Assembly: GCA_017617295.1 (NCBI GenBank)
Contig: JAFZWN010000123.1
Coordinates: 1-33,367 of the forward strand
Length of the DNA: 33,367 nt
Origin: Clostridiales bacterium
GTDB taxonomy: Bacteria; Bacillota; Clostridia; Saccharofermentanales; Saccharofermentanaceae
Direction: 5' to 3'
Part shown: one piece after another, positions 17,170-24,590 of the stretch
How positions within the stretch are numbered: the first letter of the stretch is position 1
How the letters are laid out: each line of letters begins with the position of its first letter
The notes under the pieces: generated by a model
Database searches by the model: none
What the model saw: the letters and a program-made list of their open reading frames with translations, nothing else
Told to the model about the DNA's origin: nothing
Program-made: the position numbers and the translations under genes

Positions 17170-17204
17170 AAAGGCCGGCATCGCATGGTGCCGGCCTTAT
17201 TGTT
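17170..17204 (+). terminator. intrinsic terminator of the GH3 gene
   Basis: AAGGCCGGCA (17171-17180) pairs perfectly with TGCCGGCCTT (17189-17198), then ATTGTT. It begins 20 nt after the stop codon. Confidence 0.85.
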
Positions 17205-17245
17205 CCAAAGAAATATAAGAAATGAGCAAACCGGCTCTAATCCGG

Positions 17246-17361
17246 TTGTCCCTACCTTGGTACATAAAAACTACAGTTTTTGCAGTAAACCAGGGACAAA
17301 GGCGGGTTTGTCCCTACCCATGTACACAAATCTTCGGTTTCAACTACAAAATCAGGGACAA
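17246..17361. repeat. two-unit inverted-repeat array, 62-nt period (TTGTCCC/GGGACAA)
   Basis: Two 54-nt units at 17246-17299 and 17308-17361, exactly 62 nt apart. Each opens TTGTCCCTACC, has GTAC at the same internal position (17260 and 17322), an inner hairpin (AAAAAC-TACA-GTTTTT in the first; AAATC/GGTTT around TTC in the second) and closes CAGGGACAA. The inner sequences differ but both keep a hairpin, which suggests selection on structure. The array lies between convergent genes. Confidence 0.8.
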
Positions 17362-17412
17362 CTCTGATCCGACAAATATCTTCCGCCACATACTCTCTAT
17401 AATGAAATATGA

Positions 17413-17430
17413 TCGCCGCAAACAGGGCGA
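17413..17430 (-). terminator. weak candidate terminator after iorB
   Basis: On the minus strand TCGCC (17426-17430 side) pairs with GGCGA, followed by TCATATTTCATT. The stem has only five pairs, so termination may be inefficient. Confidence 0.35.
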
Positions 17431-17441
17431 AACCGTAATAC

Positions 17442-18026
17442 TTACACTTCCGCGAACTCGAGGGCTTTGATATTCATTTCCACGAACTGCGGCTTGACCT
17501 TTCTTTTCATGGCTTCGATTATGTCTTCGTGGGTGATCGATCCGAGAAGACCTGCGCGGGACGCGGCACCAAGGAGCACCATGTTCATCGCCTTGGGATT
17601 ACCGATAGACCGGATAGCCTCGTCTGTATCAACAGTGACGAGCCTTCCTATCCGTGAACATGACTTAAGGTAAGATATCATCTCTGTTCCGTTATAGGAT
17701 GAGCCGCTCAGCGCAGCAGTTACGGGCATCACAGGACGGATCGCCGTTATGACGGCTCCGCCTTCACGGAGGTACGGGAGCATGCGGACCGTCTCAGAGG
17801 GTTCGAAGCCTATTATAAGATCGGCCTCGCCTTTACTTATCATGGGAGATACCGTATCGTCGCCGACTCTTAAGTGACTGAAGACACTGCCGCCCTTCTG
17901 TGCCATTCCGATAGTCTCGGCTGACATAACTTTGGACCCTGCTTTCATAGCCGCGGAAGCGACGAGCTTTGATGCGAGGACGGTACCCTGCCCTCCGACG
18001 CCGCAAAGGATTATGTTAGTACTCAT
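17442..18026 (-). CDS. iorB: indolepyruvate ferredoxin oxidoreductase, beta subunit
   Basis: The 194-residue gamma-type subunit of 2-oxoacid:ferredoxin oxidoreductases, beginning STNIILCGVGGQGTVLASKL, with GMAQKGG and GFEPSE following. With IorA it oxidises arylpyruvates from aromatic amino acids to aryl-CoA, reducing ferredoxin. I choose the ATG at 18026 over the one at 18035: AAGGAGG lies 9 nt before 18026 but directly abuts the earlier ATG. With this choice the iorA stop codon lies 1 nt before the iorB start, so the two are translationally coupled. Confidence 0.93.
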   Translation of the reverse strand: MSTNIILCGVGGQGTVLASKLVASAAMKAGSKVMSAETIGMAQKGGSVFSHLRVGDDTVSPMISKGEADLIIGFEPSETVRMLPYLREGGAVITAIRPVMPVTAALSGSSYNGTEMISYLKSCSRIGRLVTVDTDEAIRSIGNPKAMNMVLLGAASRAGLLGSITHEDIIEAMKRKVKPQFVEMNIKALEFAEV

Positions 18027-18027
18027 A

Positions 18028-19845
18028 TCAGGCATCCTCCTTTTTGATGGCCCCGACGGGACATACTTGAGAACAAAGACCGCAGCCGTTACAGAGCGAA
18101 TCGTCTATCGTGACGGCACCGTCTCTGAAAGACAGTCCCGGGCATCCCAGTTCCTTAATACAGAGCTTACAGCCGATACATCTGTCAGTATCCACGCTCA
18201 CGGGCTTCTCAGGCTTAAAGAGCATCGCGCAGGGACTCTCGAAGATTATCGCCTTCACACCCTCCTTCATCGCTGTCTGCTTTACGGCAGCAACCGCCTC
18301 TGAAAGCTTAAGGGGATCGACATGGACGACAGCCTCCACTCCGACGCCGCGAAGAACGGCCTCTATATCGACCTTATTGCCGATATCGCCCATCATGGTC
18401 TTTCCGGTACCGGGGTGCGGCTGGTGTCCCGTCATCGCAGTCGTTGAATTATCAAGCACCACGAGGGTCATATCGGCTCCGTTATATACGGCATTTACGA
18501 CACCTGTTATAGCCGATGCGAAAAATGTGGAGTCTCCTACAAAAGCAAAGCACTTGGTATCAGGCTTGATGCGGCCCACACCCTGGGCGATATTGACTCC
18601 GGCGCCCATACAAAGGCATGTATCCACCATATCAAGAGGCATGGCGTTACCGAGCGTATAGCAGCCGATATCACCCGCATATATCGTTTCGATACCTTTC
18701 ATGGCCTTCTTGACGGCATAGAAAGAGGCACGGTGCGGACATCCCGCGCAGAGAACAGGCGGACGCACGGGAAGTTCCGGAGCGTCATTTCCGGGTAAAG
18801 AAGACGGAACGTCAAGGTCATCGGTCCCCTTTACAAACCTGTTTATATATCTCCTGACATCGTCCTTGGTTATCTCGCCGCTTCTGGCTATATCCCCCGT
18901 CATCTTTCCTCTTATCTTAACGGACAGGCCGTACTTACCGCATACCTGTAAGAGAGCGCGCTCGATAACGGGATCAAGCTCCTCGATACAGAGAACTTCG
19001 GTCTTATCTTTTAGAAATGACAGAGCCAGCTTCTCCGGAAACGGAAAAGGTGTAGCTATCTTAAGGAGCGAAGGAGCATCCTCCAAGCCTCTGATGATCT
19101 CACAGGAATTCGAGAAGCTGATACCGCCGGAGGCAACGCCGAGCGTTCGTGACCCATTTATAACAGAATTATAAGAAAGCTCTGAAAAATCATCCGACAT
19201 CTCATCATTACGCTTCTCGATCGCCGCATGGTTCTTGAACGAGAGCTTCGGGAATATGACCCAGCGTGAGGAATCCTTTACAAAACCCTCGGGGATGTTG
19301 ATCTTATATGCGGCTTCGTCATCTAATGTGACCGATGAATAAGCATGACATATCCTGGTCGTGGGACGGAAGAAAACGGGGGTTTTGTACCTCTCCGAAT
19401 ATTCATAAGCCGTTTTTATCATGTCGTAAGCTTCCTGCGGAGACGCGGGATCAAAGCACGGGAGCTTCGAGAACATGGAAAAAGTCCTTGTATCCTGCTC
19501 TGTCTGGGAGGAGATCGGCCCCGGATCGTCAGCGACCATAACCACCATACCGCCCTTGATGCCGACATATTCCAGGCTCATGAGCGGATCTGAAGCAACG
19601 TTCAGTCCTACCTGCTTCATGGTAACGAGAGTTCTTGCGCCTGAATAAGATGCTCCTGCGGCGACTTCCATAGCCGCTTTTTCGTTGACTGACCATTCCA
19701 CATATATGCTGCCGTCGTTCTCTTTCGCCACAGTCTCAAGGACTTCCGTCGAAGGCGTTCCGGGATATCCTGCCACCAGATTAACTCCTGCGGCTATGGC
19801 TCCCAGAGCGATGGCTTCGTTGCCCATCAGGAATCTCGTTTCCAT
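18028..19845 (-). CDS. iorA: indolepyruvate ferredoxin oxidoreductase, alpha subunit
   Basis: A 605-residue thiamine-diphosphate enzyme of full family length. The N-terminal pyrimidine-binding part starts LMGNEAIALGAIAAGV and GYPGTPST; the C-terminal half has the ThDP pattern GDSTFFAS followed by VLDNSTTAMTGHQPHPG, the last being characteristic of IorA. Two 4Fe-4S clusters close the protein, with Cys556/559/562/568 and Cys585/588/591/595; the spacing in the first (CIGCKLCIKELGC) is longer than a standard ferredoxin motif, which is usual for IorA. It works in the cytoplasm with IorB in aromatic amino acid fermentation, or in reverse for synthesis. ATGAGG precedes the ATG at 19845. Confidence 0.95.
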   Translation of the reverse strand: METRFLMGNEAIALGAIAAGVNLVAGYPGTPSTEVLETVAKENDGSIYVEWSVNEKAAMEVAAGASYSGARTLVTMKQVGLNVASDPLMSLEYVGIKGGMVVMVADDPGPISSQTEQDTRTFSMFSKLPCFDPASPQEAYDMIKTAYEYSERYKTPVFFRPTTRICHAYSSVTLDDEAAYKINIPEGFVKDSSRWVIFPKLSFKNHAAIEKRNDEMSDDFSELSYNSVINGSRTLGVASGGISFSNSCEIIRGLEDAPSLLKIATPFPFPEKLALSFLKDKTEVLCIEELDPVIERALLQVCGKYGLSVKIRGKMTGDIARSGEITKDDVRRYINRFVKGTDDLDVPSSLPGNDAPELPVRPPVLCAGCPHRASFYAVKKAMKGIETIYAGDIGCYTLGNAMPLDMVDTCLCMGAGVNIAQGVGRIKPDTKCFAFVGDSTFFASAITGVVNAVYNGADMTLVVLDNSTTAMTGHQPHPGTGKTMMGDIGNKVDIEAVLRGVGVEAVVHVDPLKLSEAVAAVKQTAMKEGVKAIIFESPCAMLFKPEKPVSVDTDRCIGCKLCIKELGCPGLSFRDGAVTIDDSLCNGCGLCSQVCPVGAIKKEDA

Positions 19846-19938
19846 AAAAACCTCATTTTAGTCGAAAATTTCTTTCACAAGTATAGCACAATGCGTTTGT
19901 TGTATAATATCTAAGCAAATTTTTTACGGGGTATATCT

Positions 19939-20583
19939 ATGAATATAATCTTTGATATAGACGGAACTCTCTGGGACACGACATCCTGGGTCGCCAAAGC
20001 CTGGCAGAAGGCAGCCGACGAGAAGGTTCCGGGAAGCGGTCTCATTACCGGGGAGATCCTTAAGGGACAGTTCGGTAAGCCTATGGATGTTATCGCGAGA
20101 AATCTCTTTCCTCATGTGACGGATCCGGACGAACTGGACAGCATTATGGATATATGCTGTATCTACGAGAGTGACATACTCGAGAGCCTTACAGAAGAGA
20201 ATGTCGATTCAATAGTCTTCGACGGGGTACGCGATACGCTTAAAGAGCTCTCCGAAAAGCACAGCCTTTATATCGTCAGCAACTGTCAGATCGGCTATAT
20301 CGAGCTGTTCATGAGAAAGACCGGGACTACTGATCTTTTCAGGGATCATCTTTGTTTTGGGCAGACTCTTACAGATAAGGGCACCACGATCCTGACGTTG
20401 ATGGAAAGAAACGGCATGAGAAAAGAAGACACCGTATATGTGGGTGACACTCTTGGAGATCTGGAATCAACCAGGAAGGCCGGACTTCCGTTTATCTTCG
20501 CAGCATACGGATTCGGCGAGAGCATCGATCCCGACTATACCGTAAATGAGTTCAGGGAGCTGATATCTTTACCAATTCTTTAA
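19939..20583 (+). CDS. HAD-superfamily phosphatase (phosphoglycolate-phosphatase-like)
   Basis: A 214-residue hydrolase with all four HAD motifs: FDIDGTLWDT with Asp6 as nucleophile and Asp8 as acid/base, SNCQ (motif II), the Lys of TDKG (motif III) and VGDTLGDLEST (motif IV). The cap between motifs I and II is alpha-helical (subclass IA), as in phosphoglycolate phosphatase and beta-phosphoglucomutase. The substrate cannot be inferred. A perfect TATAAT (19903-19908) lies 30 nt upstream of the ATG without a clear -35. GGGG serves as ribosome binding site. Confidence 0.9.
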   Translation: MNIIFDIDGTLWDTTSWVAKAWQKAADEKVPGSGLITGEILKGQFGKPMDVIARNLFPHVTDPDELDSIMDICCIYESDILESLTEENVDSIVFDGVRDTLKELSEKHSLYIVSNCQIGYIELFMRKTGTTDLFRDHLCFGQTLTDKGTTILTLMERNGMRKEDTVYVGDTLGDLESTRKAGLPFIFAAYGFGESIDPDYTVNEFRELISLPIL

Positions 20584-20649
20584 TCTTTCAGTGTGGATAT
20601 TTTACCTGAAAGCATTAATATATAGTGGTAAAGATATGGAGGGATATTT

Positions 20650-21639
20650 ATGGAAAGATTAAGCACGCAGGAAAGATGGCAGGTTTGGAAAGGAGTCGTA
20701 CTTCAGGTCTTCTCTGTCCTGCTCCTTCTTTTTGTAGGTTATGCGATGCAGGTCAAATGGGGAATGCTCGGACTCGCTCTTACCGAGCTCATGTTCCTTA
20801 CACTGGCCGTAGTATATGTTTTAGTCCAGAAGACTCCCCTTAAGGAAGTATTTCCGATCAGGTTGCCTTCTATAAAGGACGTTCTCGGCACTTTAGTACT
20901 CTGGTTCGGCTCAGTCCTTATCGGAATGGCATCGCTCGGACTGATGATGTGGATCATGCCGTCAGCCTTTGAGGCAACGACTGAGGGCATGAGCGAGATA
21001 CTGGGTTCAGTTAATCCCTTTCTCACTTTCCTGATCGCGGCAGTCATGCCGTGTATATGCGAGGAAGCTATCGAGAGAGGCGCCGTCCTGTCACACTTCA
21101 GGACGATAAAAAAGGATTGGGTCATCGTTCTTATCATGGGCATCTTTTTCGGGATATTCCATCTCGATCCCGTGCGTTTCCTGAACACTGCCATACTTGG
21201 CGCAGCACTCACATATGTCATGGTCAAGAAGAACAACTTTATTCTCCCTATGCTCTTTCACTTCACCAACAACGCCTTCTCGGTGATCGTGTCAGTCTTT
21301 GCTTCAAATACTTATGATGCCGAGGCCTTATCTGAGGCTTCCCAGCAGGCTGCTGCAAGCGGCTCGATGACTTTCGCCGCATACCTTGTGATCGGATTTA
21401 CGGCTCCCCTTATGATCGTCCTGGCCATCTGGCTTCTGACCGGAAAGAAAAAGGAAGAGCTTACAAGAGATCAGTTCAAGGCCGAACAGAAAAAGAATTC
21501 GAGAAGGATCGTTATCGCCGTCATCACATCTGCCGTGATGTTATTCACAGGACTCTGCCTCATGATCTCCAACCCTGCCTTCAAGGAGCAGTATGCCGAA
21601 GCGATGGAGGAATATACCGTCTCAATGGAGCAGCAGTAA
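20650..21639 (+). CDS. CPBP-family intramembrane metalloprotease
   Basis: A 329-residue membrane protein with about eight helices. The CPBP (Abi, CAAX-protease and bacteriocin-processing) motifs are present in order: Glu138-Glu139-x3-Arg143, the FGIFH motif with His171, and HFTNN with His204 and Asn208. These bind zinc and catalyse cleavage inside the membrane in characterised relatives; roles include bacteriocin immunity and membrane-protein processing. A last helix and a Lys-rich, Glu-rich tail follow. GGAGGG is 7 nt before the ATG. Target and role here are unknown. Confidence 0.9.
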   Translation: MERLSTQERWQVWKGVVLQVFSVLLLLFVGYAMQVKWGMLGLALTELMFLTLAVVYVLVQKTPLKEVFPIRLPSIKDVLGTLVLWFGSVLIGMASLGLMMWIMPSAFEATTEGMSEILGSVNPFLTFLIAAVMPCICEEAIERGAVLSHFRTIKKDWVIVLIMGIFFGIFHLDPVRFLNTAILGAALTYVMVKKNNFILPMLFHFTNNAFSVIVSVFASNTYDAEALSEASQQAAASGSMTFAAYLVIGFTAPLMIVLAIWLLTGKKKEELTRDQFKAEQKKNSRRIVIAVITSAVMLFTGLCLMISNPAFKEQYAEAMEEYTVSMEQQ

Positions 21640-21724
21640 TGATTTCTTCAAAAGGATCAAAGGGACTGAATGTTGAACCCCGGTATAACGCAACGCGGCG
21701 GGGTCACACGTCGTCCTATAAGAG

Positions 21725-22090
21725 ATGAATAAGAGCAAGCTTAAGAAAAAGATCAGAAGTGCCGCGGAGTTTCTTTTCAACCCGCGACTTCTTTTGTGCC
21801 TCGCGGCAGGATGGTTCATAACAAACGGCTGGAGTTATGTACTCCTCGTCCTGGGCACCTTGCTTCACAATGCCATAATGATCGCTGTAGCGACAGGATA
21901 TCTGACATTTCTCTGGATACCGTTTACCCCCGAGAAGATCGTGACCGTCGCCATAGCCATATTCCTTCTGAAGCTGATCTTTCCTTCCGATACCAGGACT
22001 CTTGGGAAGCTCCACGCTCTGCGCGATAAGATAAGGAAGGACTTCACTTCCCAAAAGGAAAAGTTCTTCGGCAGGAGCACAGCGAACTGA
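21725..22090 (+). CDS. small membrane protein of unknown function
   Basis: A 121-residue protein with a Lys/Arg-rich start, three hydrophobic stretches (about 20-37, 40-66 and 70-86) and a basic C-terminal helix. I do not recognise the family. The ribosome binding site is weak (AAGAG). It lies 85 nt after the CPBP gene on the same strand, so it may belong to that transcript. Its composition is protein-like and the helices are well formed, so I believe it is real. Confidence 0.65.
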   Translation: MNKSKLKKKIRSAAEFLFNPRLLLCLAAGWFITNGWSYVLLVLGTLLHNAIMIAVATGYLTFLWIPFTPEKIVTVAIAIFLLKLIFPSDTRTLGKLHALRDKIRKDFTSQKEKFFGRSTAN

Positions 22091-22100
22091 TAAACTGATA

Positions 22101-22262
22101 TCAGGTATTACCGATAACGTTTTCGAGGAACCTTACCAGATCCCCGACCGTATAGGCCTGGTTCAGAGCCTGATACATGGCATCCTTTTCAAAGAAATTC
22201 AAAGGTCTGTTATAGTTGGCATTAAGCCAGTTGATTATCTTGATGAGCTGTTCTTCCGTCAT
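22101..22262 (-). CDS. 53-residue small protein of unknown function
   Basis: A short frame on the minus strand begins at the ATG at 22262, with GGAGGG at a good distance upstream, and ends in TGA at 22101. The product starts MTEEQLIKIINWLNANY and ends VRFLENVIGNT: soluble, predicted helical, amphipathic. It has no recognisable family, but the good ribosome binding site and protein-like composition make it more likely than a chance frame. It is convergent with the gene ending at 22090 (10-nt gap) and divergent from the transglutaminase-like gene. Confidence 0.7.
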   Translation of the reverse strand: MTEEQLIKIINWLNANYNRPLNFFEKDAMYQALNQAYTVGDLVRFLENVIGNT

Positions 22263-22327
22263 TATCTGTCCCTCCGTTTTTTCTTGAGTCTAATTATAGT
22301 ACAATGATTGGCGGAGGTAGATATATT

Positions 22328-23383
22328 TTGCGCAAGTTATTGTCATTGATCCTTATAGCAGCATTGGTTTTCTCGCTTTGCTCGTGCTTTGTAAGTTCTG
22401 TAATCCCTGAAGATGCGCTCGTGATCGATTATTCGGGAGATGAAGATAAGCTCAGGGATGATTTTTATGATGCTCTCTGCGATATGCAGAATTCTGTCGC
22501 CGTCCGCGGGACTTCCGAAAGGTTTGCCATGGAGGATCTTCTGGAGATGGACTACGGAGCATTCTGGGTCAAGAGCTTCTCGATGAAGACCTACGGAAAG
22601 ACTACGGTCTACGATCTCGAATACTGGGATATAAGTTCCGAAGAGCTTTTGACCATGAAACAGGAGATCGATGATGAGATCAACGCCATAATCCTCACTA
22701 TCCCCGCCGGAAGCACGACTTGGGATAAGCTTCTGCGCGTGCATGACCAGCTGATAATCCGTATAAAGTATGACAAGAGCGAGACCGCTTCCCACTGCAA
22801 GGACTGTTACGGAGCCCTGGTTAACAGATCGGCCACCTGCAGCGGTTATGCATCCGCATTCTATCTCATCACTGCAAAGCTCAATATCCCCTGCCCGCTC
22901 GTTTATTCCGAGACACATACATGGAACAAGATGCTGATCGCTTCCGAAGAGCGGTATATAGATGTCACATGGGATGATCCCGACGAGAACTCTTCGGGAG
23001 GTATACCTTATATCTGCCATGACTATTTCGGTGTCACTGAAGCTGATCTCGAGAATGTCCCGCAGCATACTATAATCCGTAACAACGATAGCGCACTCAT
23101 TTATGATTCCGGGATGGTCGGAAACTACCATAAGCACTACAACCTTATGCTAAGCTCAGCAGACGGCACGACGATCGTAAATGCCCTCACCAGGCAATAC
23201 AGCTCGGGATGTAACGTCCTGACCATCAGGTTTTACGATCACGGTGATTATCTGGCGACACTTAACGCCTGGACCGCCGACGAAGGTGAAGAACTGCTCC
23301 AGACTCTTGTTTCCGCGGGTATAAGAGGAGACATTACCCTCTGGTATAACGACGAACTCAATATCATTAATATAGGGTTATGA
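22328..23383 (+). CDS. transglutaminase-like lipoprotein
   Basis: A 351-residue predicted lipoprotein. The frame opens at an ATG at 22304, but GGAGG lies inside that extension, 10 nt before a TTG at 22328; starting there gives a clean signal peptide (RKLLSLILIAALVFSLCSC) with lipobox Cys20. The transglutaminase-like core carries the expected triad: Cys171 in ATCSGYA, His197 in ETHTWNKM and Asp212 in YIDVTWDD. Bacterial relatives act as cysteine proteases or peptide cross-linkers outside the cell. About 100 residues after the core form an unrecognised C-terminal part. Substrate unknown. Confidence 0.88.
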   Translation: MRKLLSLILIAALVFSLCSCFVSSVIPEDALVIDYSGDEDKLRDDFYDALCDMQNSVAVRGTSERFAMEDLLEMDYGAFWVKSFSMKTYGKTTVYDLEYWDISSEELLTMKQEIDDEINAIILTIPAGSTTWDKLLRVHDQLIIRIKYDKSETASHCKDCYGALVNRSATCSGYASAFYLITAKLNIPCPLVYSETHTWNKMLIASEERYIDVTWDDPDENSSGGIPYICHDYFGVTEADLENVPQHTIIRNNDSALIYDSGMVGNYHKHYNLMLSSADGTTIVNALTRQYSSGCNVLTIRFYDHGDYLATLNAWTADEGEELLQTLVSAGIRGDITLWYNDELNIINIGL

Positions 23384-23432
23384 GGTCGTCCTTCGTCTTT
23401 CGTAAGCTAAAGATCTGTGGTATCATTAGACC

Positions 23433-24089
23433 ATGGAAACATCAAAAAAAATATATAAATTTTCTCTGTATTTCCAGCTCGCACTCGGGCTCTTTTTTCT
23501 GGCCGCATTCCTTCTTGTCTTCGCGTCCACTTTCGGAGCCCTCGCCCTATTATTCCTTCTTTGGGGAGGCATCCGGTATCTCTTTGCCAAAAAGGGAAAG
23601 TATCCCAAGCTTCTTACCGAGCAGACGATACTAAGTACTATCATCACCATATTACTGTCACTTTATATCGGGTTATCATCGGCTTTTATCATCTCGCCCT
23701 TAAAATATCAGTATCCGCTTCAGATCAGATATGAGAGTCACTTTAACCATCCCGGAGAACAGTTCCCTGCTAAGCTTCCAAAAGGAGCATCTGATTACAG
23801 ATTCGAAGCCGTCCCAACGATCTTACAGGGACAGGGCTATGTGGTAGTATCGTTCCACGCGCCTTCGGACTTCATCTCGTCTGAGAGGGCAAGGTTCTGT
23901 TCTTCCGCGATCCGTACATTCAAACTCGGAGAACGGTATAATAACGAAGTCGATCTTCCCTACAGCGAAGTCTTTGAAGAACATCCGGATGCCGACGTTT
24001 ATGTCGTACAGGCTGCGATCGATCAGAATCATCCTCATTCCGAGGCAGTCATAATCGACGGCGACTTCATAGCTTACTCATCACTCTGA
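23433..24089 (+). CDS. membrane protein of unknown function
   Basis: A 218-residue protein with three predicted membrane helices in the first 90 residues, followed by an extracytoplasmic region of about 130 residues. I do not recognise the family. The ribosome binding site is weak. It follows the transglutaminase-like gene by 49 nt on the same strand and may be co-transcribed. The array at 24133 begins 43 nt after its stop. Confidence 0.7.
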   Translation: METSKKIYKFSLYFQLALGLFFLAAFLLVFASTFGALALLFLLWGGIRYLFAKKGKYPKLLTEQTILSTIITILLSLYIGLSSAFIISPLKYQYPLQIRYESHFNHPGEQFPAKLPKGASDYRFEAVPTILQGQGYVVVSFHAPSDFISSERARFCSSAIRTFKLGERYNNEVDLPYSEVFEEHPDADVYVVQAAIDQNHPHSEAVIIDGDFIAYSSL

Positions 24090-24132
24090 CAGACCGGTCC
24101 TCTTTCAAGGCTTCGGATCATCCACACCGGCG

Positions 24133-24440
24133 GATGTACCACATTTCCCTTCTCAATTGAGTTTATATGGTACAGGTATATGGTACATCAAGGCAGATGT
24201 ACCACATTTCCCCTCTCAATTGAGTTTATATGGTACGGGTATATGGTACATCCGGGCATGACGGGCGATGAACGGCGAAGAGTATCGATCCATGGACAGC
24301 AATAATTTTGGCAAAAAGCAGATGTACCACTAAAGGCGCTAAAATACCGATTTACTGGTACCAACCTCTGGTACATTCAGGCAGATGTACCACTAAATCC
24401 ACAAAAATACCGATTTACTGGTACCACTTAGTGGTACATC
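24133..24440. repeat. four-unit inverted-repeat array, 63-nt period (GATGTACCA/TGGTACATC)
   Basis: 57-nt units start at 24133, 24196, 24321 and 24384, that is steps of 63, 125 and 63 nt; 125 is about twice the step, as if one unit were missing. Each unit has GTAC at +3, +37 and +50, so the internal spacing 34 and 13 nt is fixed in all four. Units 1 and 2 are near-identical and contain the palindrome CTCAATTGAG; units 3 and 4 share ATACCGATTTACTGGTACC. Units are joined by an AGGCA-type linker. It lies between convergent genes. Confidence 0.85.
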
Positions 24441-24535
24441 CGGGCATTTACACCTCAAAAAAGCATCATAACCCGACCGCACATGTCCCTCCCCCAAAAC
24501 CAGGAGCAACTTCAGGTGACTTGACAGAGGACAAA

Positions 24536-24563
24536 CGAAAAACACCGCCCCATAAGGCGGTGT
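24536..24563 (-). terminator. intrinsic terminator of the aconitase-citrate synthase operon
   Basis: On the minus strand ACACCGCC pairs with GGCGGTGT around a TTATGG loop, followed by TTTTTC. It begins 28 nt after the citrate synthase stop. Confidence 0.9.
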
Positions 24564-24590
24564 CTTAAATCTTTAGTAACGATCCGGGTA

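Noticed and set aside
18026-18035. 8-bp overlap of iorA and iorB from an upstream ATG
   Set aside because: The Shine-Dalgarno abuts that ATG directly; the ATG at 18026 has proper 9-nt spacing and the genes then do not overlap.
22304-22327. ATG at 22304 as start of the transglutaminase-like lipoprotein
   Set aside because: The ribosome binding site lies inside this extension, and the TTG at 22328 gives a normal signal peptide.
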